Assembly (NCBI RefSeq): GCF_026151205.1
Contig: NC_087073.1
Location: 6,345,001-6,409,000, forward strand
Direction: 5' to 3'
Source: Bolinopsis microptera
Taxonomy: Eukaryota; Ctenophora; Tentaculata; Lobata; Bolinopsidae
DNA: 64,000 nucleotides
The notes beneath the pieces are model-generated. The model worked only from the letters and a program-made list of their open reading frames with translations. It did not search any database and had not been told where the DNA came from. How positions within the stretch are numbered: position 1 is the stretch's first letter; each line of letters starts with the position of its first letter. The position numbers and the translations under genes were made by a program. Of the stretch, positions 1-14,700 are shown piece by piece.

Positions 1-293
1 ATTTTACATGACATCACTGCCCTATATGAAATCAAACACCATTGGTAAAATTATTCATTTAAACCGCTAGTCGGTGAAAACTACTAAGTATTAGACCGGA
101 ATATTTTGATGTTACATTTGATAGGGTTCTCGAAAACGTGCAGTGCCCAGGGGTGGAGGAAGTAGGGGGGGGGGGGGCCATGCCCGCCCCCGCCCCCACT
201 TTTCAGCCCCCAGAGGCCATAATATCAAATGCCCCCTCCCCCACTTTTTGATCCAATAAATAATAAAATTGCCAAGAAAGACCCTCAACGTAC

Positions 294-4689
<4,396 letters not shown>

Positions 4690-5658
4690 TTTATAATGAA
4701 GTGTTTTTAATGTAAATTTTGAGATGATTAATCAAAGAGTGATATACAGATTTAATATTAAGTATGGAATTTTATGAGACAGTCAGGTTTTAAAACCGTC
4801 CTTTTAGGGTTTTAAACGATGTTAGAGCAGCAATAAGTCGAGTAAAATACAGTCGAGTATTGAAATGAAATGAGGTATTTATATCCCGCTCATATGATTA
4901 ATCAACAACACAAGGAAGGTGGTTAACCATGTCAGACCCATGTCAGAGCGGCTGACTGTGAGTGATGTGAGCAAATGTATAAAAGTATAACTCATTATAT
5001 AAGGCAAAGACAAAATTAAAACATCTTTTATTGTAAACCACACTAAACTAATAGTAGTAGCTTATAAGTAGAAGCAGAAACCATACAATACATGTAGGTA
5101 AACAGAAACGAGAATCTACATTAATTACCTTGCACACAAATTCAATTTTAAAATAAAACAAAAACCCGATCGTTATTATTTAAAAAATGCAAAATAAGCA
5201 AAAAACATCAGTAAAATTAATACATCCTTTATAGATTTTTATCTTTCTTGAATTACTTAAATTAAACTGAATATTATTCTGCAGATTATGATTAAAAAAT
5301 GTGATTGTAGAGATTCACATAGAATGTGAAGTTAAATGGATCTGTAATGCTGCTGTTATAAAATAAAAATTAGGCTTGTGACTCGTCATCTAGGAGTAAG
5401 GAAGATAAGAAATTCACAATCACTTGTTAATGTAAGGGGTTCCAATCAATAAACAGAAGTGCCCTCACAAGTGAAGTCTTAACAAATGTCCCAATAGATG
5501 TGGATTCCGATGGGTAGGTATATATTTTGTTTGATTGGTCAATAGTTGAAGCTGATTGGTTAATTTCTGTCAAGTGTCAAAACAATATGCACCTCCCGAG
5601 TAGAATGTACATCATTCAGTTTTTCTAAACTTTTCAAGAAAAACAACAACACAACCTC
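4690..5658. other. Intergenic spacer upstream of CCDC77, no gene seen
   Basis: AT-rich sequence between the CCDC77 start and the end of the GNAT gene; both genes are on the minus strand. It should contain the CCDC77 promoter and the 3' untranslated region of the GNAT gene, but no clear core promoter element was recognised. Just inside CCDC77, 4541-4580 holds two poly-C runs in the first intron. Confidence 0.5.
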
Positions 5659-6531
5659 TCACCTCTTACATGCAATTACTTTGTAAGGCCTCGGGACCCT
5701 AGTCCATCCTTCCGACTGGAACAATTTGATTGAAATATCATTACTGACATCAATGCTCACTGTTGGCCAAATGCTATGAGAGTCTTTCACAAGTTGTGTC
5801 AGTTTTCTGATAATGATTCTGGCTAGTCCTTTACCCCGATGATTCTGTACAACATGCAATTGCCCCATCTGTCCATCTGAATAAATCATTATCCACCCCA
5901 CTGGTAACTTTTCTCTTTCATAATAGAGAGCAACATGGGGCCGTTTGATATTCAGTTTTACATAATCTTCTTTTATTTTGCTGAGTGATTGATCTGCCCC
6001 TATATCTTGACACCAAATACCTGCCACAAACTCAACTTGACTGTCAGAAATCGACCCAAAGCTGTAACCAACAGGTAATCCAGGTATTAACCTAAAGCTA
6101 AGATTTTTAGGCAGAAAATACAACTGGTATCTTTCTCCACTGTTATAACCATGGTCAGTGACTTTATTAAACTTTTCCATAACAGGCATATATAATATTT
6201 CGGGTTGTAAATGTAGAATTATCCTAGAAATGTTTGCTTTCCTCAATTGATCGACAATTTCCTGTCTGAATACTAAGTCAACAAATGTGCTTATTTCTAC
6301 CGAAATTGCCCTACTATCACAGTGAACAGATATTCTATTGATTGTCCCCTCTTTAATAATTCCATAGATCACAGAAAAATAAAGCCCTCTTTCAGAGATA
6401 TAAGATTCGATTGATTGCACTTCTTTGTTGGTATTGGTCCATCCTTTTTCGATCATACTCAGATACAATTTGTACAACAGATTTTCTCCATCAGCCACAT
6501 GAGAAGAATCAATGGTATCACACTTTTCCAT
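5659..6531 (-). CDS. GNAT acyltransferase, GLYAT/FR47-like, single exon
   Basis: A 290-residue intact frame starting at an ATG. The C-terminal third holds the acetyl-CoA binding signature of the GNAT fold: a beta strand MGQLHVV followed by the pyrophosphate loop QNHRGKGLARII, fitting the Q/R-x-x-G-x-G/A consensus. It is preceded by PVGWIMIYSDG and followed by SIDVSNDISIKLFQSEGW, the usual substrate-side strand and helix. This C-terminal layout resembles FR47 and glycine N-acyltransferase (GLYAT) proteins, which acylate glycine or other amines using acyl-CoA. The N-terminal 150 residues look like the divergent pseudo-GNAT half of such proteins, which typically total about 290-300 residues, so length fits. 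The stop falls in AGAGGTGAG, which could also be a splice donor, so an extra 3' exon cannot be excluded. Substrate is unknown. Confidence 0.8.
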   Translation of the reverse strand: MEKCDTIDSSHVADGENLLYKLYLSMIEKGWTNTNKEVQSIESYISERGLYFSVIYGIIKEGTINRISVHCDSRAISVEISTFVDLVFRQEIVDQLRKANISRIILHLQPEILYMPVMEKFNKVTDHGYNSGERYQLYFLPKNLSFRLIPGLPVGYSFGSISDSQVEFVAGIWCQDIGADQSLSKIKEDYVKLNIKRPHVALYYEREKLPVGWIMIYSDGQMGQLHVVQNHRGKGLARIIIRKLTQLVKDSHSIWPTVSIDVSNDISIKLFQSEGWTRVPRPYKVIACKR

Positions 6532-6830
6532 ATAACTGCAATGAAATGTAGCCAGGTCTAACAGTTATATTGGTATAACTTATACCAGAAATAATGCTTA
6601 AAATGTTCAGGATTTTATGTTAACTCTAGACTCGGAGAACACCTGTAAATGGCATTGTAACAAAAAGTCAAACAGTCATTCAGGAATATGTAAATAAAAT
6701 AAATAGTAAGCTGTTTTAGAGGTTTAATTGGACAATAAAATCACTACCAGTATCACTAGTAAGTCATAACTGTAAGAAACTAGGCAGTAAGCTGCAGCGA
6801 AATGTCCACAATTTAACCGGACCATTAATA
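6532..6830. other. 5' flank of the GNAT gene, no feature identified
   Basis: AT-rich sequence directly upstream of the acetyltransferase start. It probably contains the untranslated leader and promoter, but no motif stands out. Confidence 0.4.
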
Positions 6831-8371
6831 TGTACAGGGGGGGGGCCAAAAGTCAGTACCCATACGTTGGCATTAATAGCTCGGTCACTGAGTGCCCAAT
6901 TGAAATAATTCTTTCTGGTATGACTTATTACCACCACTGGTTCGAGGAATTTGTCAAATCGAAAAATATTCCTGTTAATTTTTTTCAAATGAAGGTTCAT
7001 TTTCGCATTTATTTGAAAGTTTGGATAGTCGAATCAAGCCAAATATTATTGAATGGTGTTTGGTCATTTAAATTACATTTGTCCTGAAAAAAAGAGAGTT
7101 CTAGCTTTTCAGATGACTGAGATATGAAGCATAACGAGTTTGTTCATTACATGTGATCAGGTGATTAGGTTGAGAAAAGACAGTTTTTTTTGTTTTGAGA
7201 AAAGACAATTTTATTATCTATCACCAGTTCAATACACGATCAATAAATATACATCCGAATCAGTGGCGTAACTTAGGGCCCCGCAGACCCCGCTGTGCGG
7301 GGGGGCGCCGTATAAGGGGGGCGCAATTTTCCTGAATTTTAGGCCCTTTCACTGAAAAAACGCTTTGTTTGTGTATTTCCCTGTCCAATTTAGCGTTCGG
7401 CCGACGCGAAAAAAATATTTGGGGTACCCTTTTTTTGCTTCAGGGGGCGCAAAAAGCTGTAGGGGGGTGAGAAAAAAAGTACCCGACCTTTTTTTTTTTT
7501 TTTTTTTTTTTTTAGGGACAAAAAATTTTAGGGGGGCGCTTTTCGTCACTGAGCGGGGGGCGCCAACAAGCAAAGTTTCGCCACTGATCCGAATAAACTT
7601 GATTTAAAAGAAAATGATACAAGTATGCTAGCAGCTAGCGTGCTTGTATTTAATCAATATACACGCTGTTAAAAAGGGTCTGACCACCAACCACACCGCC
7701 ACTCACATTAGCACAGCTGGTGAAAGGACCCAGGCGCTATTAAAAGCTTTTATGAGCCCTGGTTGACTGCTGAGAGTGGCGACAGGTCTGACATTAATTT
7801 TGCATTAGTTTTTCTTATATTCCAGTAAAATTTAAGTTTTGAGTTATATGATTGTCATGCGATATTTAAGTCACAGCTGCTCGCAATACATTATTGCTTA
7901 TAAAATTGTTAAATATGCTCGCTATATACTTAACTTTTAGATACCGCATGTACATATTAAGGCTATTGAGGCTAGATCCGCATTATTGGAATTGTGCAGA
8001 GAGCCAATTACGGTGTTGTAATTGGGTAATCATTGAGTACCCTATCAATTTTGCTAACGAGATAAACAAATTGCTTGATAACTTCGTCATTTTAAATCCG
8101 TTTCGCACCATCTTTTCATATTATATTTCAGATTAAATGACCTATTGCAATATGTTACAACGGAGTCTCTAACATGTTCACAAACACGAGTATAAGCAAT
8201 TCAATGTTCATTGGGTGTGGCCCCCAAAAATCGAATTTTCAAATTTTGGTGACGGAATCCTCGAACAAGTAGGTACAGTATGCCATCTGGAAAGCAACAA
8301 CTCTCAAATATAAAACAGGGCGGTGGTAAAAGACCCAACGTATGGGTACTGACTTTTGCCCCCCCTGTACA
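6831..8371. mobile_element. Non-autonomous DNA transposon with about 38-bp inverted ends
   Basis: The left end at 6831-6871 (TGTACAGGGGGGGGGCC, then AAAAGTCAGTACCCATACGT) is the reverse complement of the right end at 8334-8371. Between them are 1.5 kb without a transposase-like frame, including a nested MITE at 7261-7586. The right part (about 7938-8200 and 8346-8371) recurs at 40407-40603, which shows the sequence is dispersed. No clear target duplication was found, so the copy is old or the borders are slightly different. Confidence 0.6.
7261..7586. mobile_element. hAT-like MITE, 326 bp, nested
   Basis: The termini CAGTGGCGTAACTT and AAGTTTCGCCACTG form a 14-bp inverted repeat with one mismatch. 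They are flanked by a perfect 8-bp target duplication ATCCGAAT (7253-7260 and 7587-7594). The CAGTGGCG terminus and 8-bp duplication are typical of hAT superfamily MITEs. No coding capacity. A second copy of the same family, about 327 bp, lies at 48369-48695. It sits inside the larger inverted-end element around it, so it inserted later. Confidence 0.88.
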
Positions 8372-8440
8372 TTGAAAGGTGTTGCCCACACTTATAACAG
8401 CGATGCGAAGCAGAGATAAAAAACACACATACTACCTTAG

Positions 8441-8955
8441 TCGGTAATATTATGGGGGGAAACTTATGGGTGTTAAAAATATGGACTGTTATAAATATGG
8501 TTCTTTGGCCCGAAATTCGACCCCCACAATTTTAACTGCAACTTTCCTTTCATGAAAAAATCTCAAATCAAAAATATTGATCAAATTTTTTTCACAATTA
8601 TAACCACATTGCCGCTTTCACACCAAATTTAATATTTTTTTCATTAGATATCCAATTGAAATTGTTCCTAGTTAACCCCTCAAATTGAAAGGATGGGGGG
8701 AATAGTAGACAAATCAGACTTTTTGAACCAGAACTAGCTTCAATTCAGCAAACAATAGCGTAAGCATACTTCTAGACGTGAATGAAAGAAAAGTTAAAAG
8801 CATATTATGACTGGTATACCAAAAGGAACACCAAAATTTGACTCGGGGGTTAAATTATGGGGGGGGGGGGGGGGGGGGGGGTAAAAATATGGACTGTTAT
8901 GAATATGGTTCTTTGGCCCAAAAAGGACCAAATTAGACACCCCATAATATTATCG
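8441..8955. mobile_element. Possible small inverted-end element with internal repeats
   Basis: GGTAATATTATGGGG at 8443-8457 faces CCCCATAATATTATC at 8939-8953 as an inverted pair. Internally, a segment reading ATATGGACTGTTAT followed by a GGTTCTTTGGCCC stretch occurs twice in direct orientation (about 8479-8511 and 8887-8919), the second copy preceded by a run of 23 G. No target duplication or coding sequence was recognised, so the element call is tentative. Confidence 0.4.
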
Positions 8956-11775
8956 AGTAAAGTATTGATAAAAAAACTAAGACAAGCTCTAGAAGTTTGA
9001 GATCAACATTGAACTATTGAAGTCAACTGCAGGCAACGACTGGCAACGGGAAATACAGCTTGATCAGACTTAAGTATGCTTCTTGATGAACAACGAAAGA
9101 CATCAAACTTGGTTAAATGTTATATAACTTAATGCTACATGCCATATAATACTTTATAGACAATAACCTTCAATTATTATGTAATTGAACTGTGAACATA
9201 ATCCCATCCCTTTCTCGCTTGTTTTTTCTTCCAATAACTGAATTATGATAGGATTTGACCTCTACCAGTATACATATTACAACTATAACAGTGAGTTGGC
9301 GAGTTGCATTCATACGATGTTTCAGGAAGCCCATGAGTCCGGCTTGTAATATGCAATTTTTCAGCATCATCTGTGGTAGCTGCACTGAAAGTATTTTAGC
9401 GTCTTGTGTTTGTACGTGTACATTCTATTCTTTGCTGTTTATTGTGTGTCATACTGCCGTATGTTATTTATGATATTTGGCTTTTGTAAATTGAGCGTAG
9501 ATGGTTCCTTAACTTAACTGTTGTGCATGTTGACAACAGTGATTGTCATACTTATATTGACTGAAATGAGTTATTGATTGGATGAAATCATTGAAATGTC
9601 TTAGAATTTTTGTCCTGCTTGAACAAACCACTTCAAATAACCGTGATCGCATTTAATTTAATTTAAAATAAAAAATGTTAATTGGACTACATTATGATTA
9701 TTTAACAAATATAACAAATCGCCGGGTTGATTATTGTTAATGGAATACTATATTTTTAAAAATTAAAATAAATTATACGTTTTTGATATTTTTGTCAGTT
9801 CTAATTTTGGAATCGGTGACGCGCGGCTCAAATTCATACAAATTAGTATAATGTGATTTGTTACATGTAAATTGTTATTACATATTATACCATTTACCTA
9901 ACTTTATTCCTATTTCCCTCGCCCGTTCTCAGATCACGTTAGCCCAGATTTGATATTCATGTGACGTGAAAAAGTGCCGCGCACACGCGCCGCGCGAACA
10001 TTATTTAAATTTGCACCTCACGGCTCACACTAAAAAATATTTTTTCGGTTTGCACACAATTTTATTTACTTGTGGACCAAGTCTATTATGTTAAATGAAT
10101 GGAGAATGACAGCTGCCATGCTGATTGACGGATGTTACTCGTCTAAATTTCTTCGAAGTAGCGCGCCGCTTTCTTTTCGAAATGCCCGATGGCAAGTGCT
10201 ACGAAGTAGCGCGCGCCGGGCCAAATCACAACCATGGTTGTAGCGCGATGCACTACTGGGTCGCGCCGCGCATCAAATAATTCTTCTCGCAGATCGGCGA
10301 AATGCGAAGGATTGACATCGTGAATTAATAACAATGGTCAACCACAACAGGTATTAAATTTGAATTCTTGCAGATGTAGGTTACTAGTGTGTGATTGAGG
10401 TTCGGTATTGTGATTGCAGCAATTTTGAAATGTATTTTGGAAAAAAAAGTAATATGCTAGTGTTACAGACTTAGAACGTTTACATACTCCGGCCGTATTC
10501 CTGGAGTTAATCCAGACGTTTGGAAAGCAGTGGCTGGGACTAGAGACGCACAAATCTAATATATAACAAGGTCTATGCTAGACTTGGGAGGCGAAGATCA
10601 AATGTCCATCTGCATCAAACAGACTGGAACCTTTTATTCTCCAAAAGTTCAAGATGTCATGTGTAAAATACAATTACAATTGTAAAAGATTAAAAAAAAC
10701 TACCCGAAGGCAGCTGTACTCGTCAATAACGATTTAATAAACATCAGCTAATTGGTTACTGGGCCGCGCTCAGCCTGTCATTCCGCCTAATCTCTATGTT
10801 TATGAACATGATAGCCTAATTGGACTCTAAGTCTAATATAACTATAACGCGCCCGTATCCCGAAATACTAGGTCATAGGTATCGACCCGAACTCAACTCA
10901 AAAAGATTTTGACTGCATCTGATTGATGTAATTAATCGAAACTTATTACAATTCGTAAGCCGTGAATGAATGGGAAAAGCGAGCGATCGATTTCATTCTC
11001 AGTATCATTTTGCATTTGTTGACGGTCATTCAAATTTATATCATTTACTTTTGTTTGGGAAAGAGAGACACTGGTAGCGGTCCACTCTACCCAACTATGA
11101 GTTTTGGTCAAATTTAACTATTATAGCTATATTCAATTTCGTGATTAAAATAGTTATACTTATAGTTTACCAGGCGTGTCTGTCTCTATGGGTGGCGCTC
11201 TTTTCGAGACCCTGCATACATATACGTGAGAGGAGCGAGCAATTAACTATAGCAAGCTAGGTAAACTACTACTACTACTACTTAGCAAGCTAGGTAAATT
11301 AATAGTATTTCAAACAATCGGAAATAAAACTCGTTATTTAAAGTTAAATCAATGTGAATGCTACTATAATTATAAAGGTTGAATAAAACACATGATGAAT
11401 GTATGTAAGTACATAACCATCATTATCATTAGCAAAATTGGTTTCGTGTTTTTAATACTGCATGCACGATCTCACAAGCTAATCATTTAGCGATCTTCAA
11501 TATGAATAAATTAAAACGTAAAACTAAAAGTGAAATTTAGCATAAAACAATGGGAATAATAAAAATTGAAAAGCAGTCCTACGCTACCTACTGTCATTTC
11601 ATAGTGCTACTATAAAGCTCTCGCAGTCATTTGCTCGTCTAGTTCACTGTCCATGAGTGACCTCCTGAAACTCATTTCCTATCATATCGTCGTGTCTCAT
11701 CTTCACATCATCATCTGCAACACCTCAATAATCTGTGTAACTCTTTTTCGAACAGTCCTTCATTTCGTCGTTAAA
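8956..11775. other. Gene-free spacer with dispersed repeats, 3' flank of the LGR gene
   Basis: No coding region supported. Three repeat pieces were recognised. 10140-10330 is CpG-rich and shares stretches with 43265-43320 (inverted) and 54890-55010. 10745-10820 is one of four copies of a repeat reading TTACTGGGC...GCGCTCAGCCTGTCATTCCGCC. 10690-11130 matches 62600-62972. The 3' untranslated region of the receptor gene should begin at 11775 and run leftwards. Confidence 0.55.
10690..11130. repeat. Dispersed repeat, related to 62600-62972
   Basis: The stretch from CTACCCGAAGGCAGCTGTACTCG through TATCCCGAAATACTAGG to GGGAAAGAGAGACACTGG recurs in the same order near the right end of the window. 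The distant copy has an additional inverted copy of its terminal 150 bp, so this is probably one half of a long-TIR element. Another repeat (10745-10820) is embedded here only. Confidence 0.6.
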
Positions 11776-14700
11776 CTACAAAACTAGTTTATAGTTTAAC
11801 ACATCTCTTCCTTTTTCAAGTGTCCAGATCCTTGTTTCCTCTACAGATCCTATGTTGGATTTGAACTGGTTGACGAGTTGCTTGATGTAGCTGCTGTCGG
11901 AGGAGTAGCCCGAACTACTTCTCGTTGTGCTCGTGCTGTCTTGAGATGGTTTCCTCAGTTCCTTCGTTTCGGCTTGCAACTTCTTCTTCAGGTCAAGGTC
12001 CATGCCACTCTTTCTTCTGCTTGCGATGTAGTAAGCCTGCTTGCAGAGACCCATCTTATCCAGGACAAAGAGGAAGTCCTTCTTGAATCCAGCTCGAGAG
12101 AGTGAGTATAGGAATGGGTTAGCGCAGGCGTTCAGAGGCAGGAAGAAAACGACAAGGATCTTAGCGTTAGAGGTCGTTATCAGTGGCTTCTCTAGGGCGG
12201 CGCTGACTCCACAAACCACGATAGGCAACCAACACAACACGTCTGTTAGGATAATCAGTGCCATCCTCAGAGTTTCACGGAAATCTGCGTTATCCAGCGG
12301 CTTTTGGAGGTGCCTCACGTTGCAGAATATCTGGAAATGATAGGCCATGATAAATATGTATACACGTTTGTGTCAACAATTTACATCACTAATCTTCGAT
12401 AAGATTAAAACTTTAAAAGTGAGATTATGTTGAGATTATGTTGATTAGCGCACAATTTGTGCTTCATCATATTCTGTGCTTATGTATATTGTATCTGTAC
12501 TTCCGCTATTCACGACATTGCAGTGAAATGGTCTGCACAGAGGCCGTTATGGAAACGTCTGACAAAGAACGGTCGACATACGATTAAAAGTCTCCCTTAC
12601 TTTTCAACACGTTGAAACAAGAACAAAATATAAAGCTGAGACAATTAGAAGTTCACGTCTGTTCGGTACGTGTTTAAAAGTAACTTCGCAAGTGTGACCT
12701 CGAGTCGTAGACAGCAAGGAGACACAGTTCCGTCACGCACAATGAACTCCTTCAAACGGGCGGAACAAAAGTGTTTTGTCGCGGAACAGTACGGAGTGTT
12801 GATTGTTGACATGCTTGCAAATTGGGGAGCTAATTTTGCTGACATTTTGGCCGAAGAAAGGGTTAACAAGGATACAAAGGTGAAAATAAGAAAACGTACC
12901 GTGAGATAGCAGTAGATGATAATAGTGACAGCGATTGTGTTTATCACCATCAGGGACAGTATCAGAGCCAGACTCTTTCCATCACCAGTCTGAAAAAGGT
13001 CGTGATTAGTTTGAGCTGTACAAAGAGATTCGCAACCTTGTATGGCTAGTTAGAATTTAAATAAACGCGGGCAGCAACAATTTCGATGCTGTATTACTAT
13101 TAGCCAAAGTACAACTACCTTATCGGTCATAATTATCACGGACATTACTTTAACGCTGAAGACCTTAGCGTGAATAATTAAGTCCGTGAAAATAATGTCT
13201 GTGGCATTAAGGTCCGTGAATAATAAAGTCCGGTAGTTATTTCCATTAATTTTAGTGTGTGTGAGTCCCTATATATGCGTATTGCGTACATATGTGTGTA
13301 GCCGATTACCATATTAGTTTATTAGTATGCTAGGACTAATATCAAATATAATCACTCCTCAGTCACATTCTAGGGTACAGAAAAAGGGTAAACCACGTAT
13401 TAAAAATCACCACAAATTTTCACAATTTTTGGACATTTTTGGGCGGTCATGAGTGTGAATAATTATGTCCGTGAAAAATTTGGGCCGTGAAAAACTTGTC
13501 CGTGACAATTATGTCCGATAAGGTAGTCGGCACCACGACTACATTTCTAAGCTATTGCCAAGTTTTTGTACACAGAAAACGAACAATGAAGGTCAAGCTG
13601 GAGGTATTCATGACCGAAATATAGACCCAGGAACGCGTTCTTTACATGTCTTTTAAAACTTTAAAATACCAACGGGCCAGTTTATAATTTATTCAATAGT
13701 TTATTCAGGAGCTGGCCAGTATTTTAGGCTATCCTTACATATCTTTACATGACAAATATAGTTTTTCCATCGGCAAAATCGGACAGTGTAAAGTTGTACT
13801 ATCCTGCAACTTTGTCATTAGCCACAGTTGCAGTTTTTGGTGCTCATCTAAGGGAGGGTGACCTTTCGGCCTCAACCAATACTGGTATGTGCGTACCTAA
13901 TACTGAAAACTAGTGGTCAAAATGGCGCCCTCGCTTTGTAACATCGGTCTGGATGGAAAGCACGAGGCCATTTTGATGATGCACTGAGTTTTAAAGTACT
14001 TAAATTTGAGAATATCAAAGACATTTTATGCATTTGTAATTTGTAGATATCAAAGACATTTTATGCATTTGTCGACCAAAGTTTATTTTCAATACCTGTG
14101 AAGGAAGGCAGAATGCCACGAGGCTGTAGTCAGAAAATCCGAGAAGTGGAAGAGCGCCGGCTGTAGCAGAGATAATCCATCCAATCAGCTGAAAGAGAGC
14201 TTGGTTAGAGAACACGTGGGATGATCAGTTAAAAAAAGAGAGGCTAGGCCTAACCTAGGTAACCTAGCAACAGTAACCTGGTGGCCCACGAGAGGATAGC
14301 ATGGGGATGCTCTGTCTGCCTCTGGGACATGGCAATCCTGGTGGAGATTGCCGGAGAAATCAAAGTGAATAGTGAAGGATGGTGTTATGAGGGGAGATGA
14401 GTCATAAAGGAACGCTTTAGTGCCAGCTGGGTGTGGAAAAGAAAAATGGGCTAAGACAACGTGTGAGTAGTCTCTCTGTCACGCCGGTCTGGTCCAGCTC
14501 CTCTGGCACAATTAAGCGTTTGGTGCGGTTTGCGAAATTGACAATAGTGGAGATGTTTTGGTTGTCGAATCAGATCAGTTTGTAATGGTCCTAGTTGAGG
14601 TGTGGTCCTACACACAAGTGTAAAATGGCGCACTCTTGTGTGGTCTGTTGAGGATTGATGTGGTATAAGACAGTGTGCTTTGTGGTGTGTTCTCTTAGTG

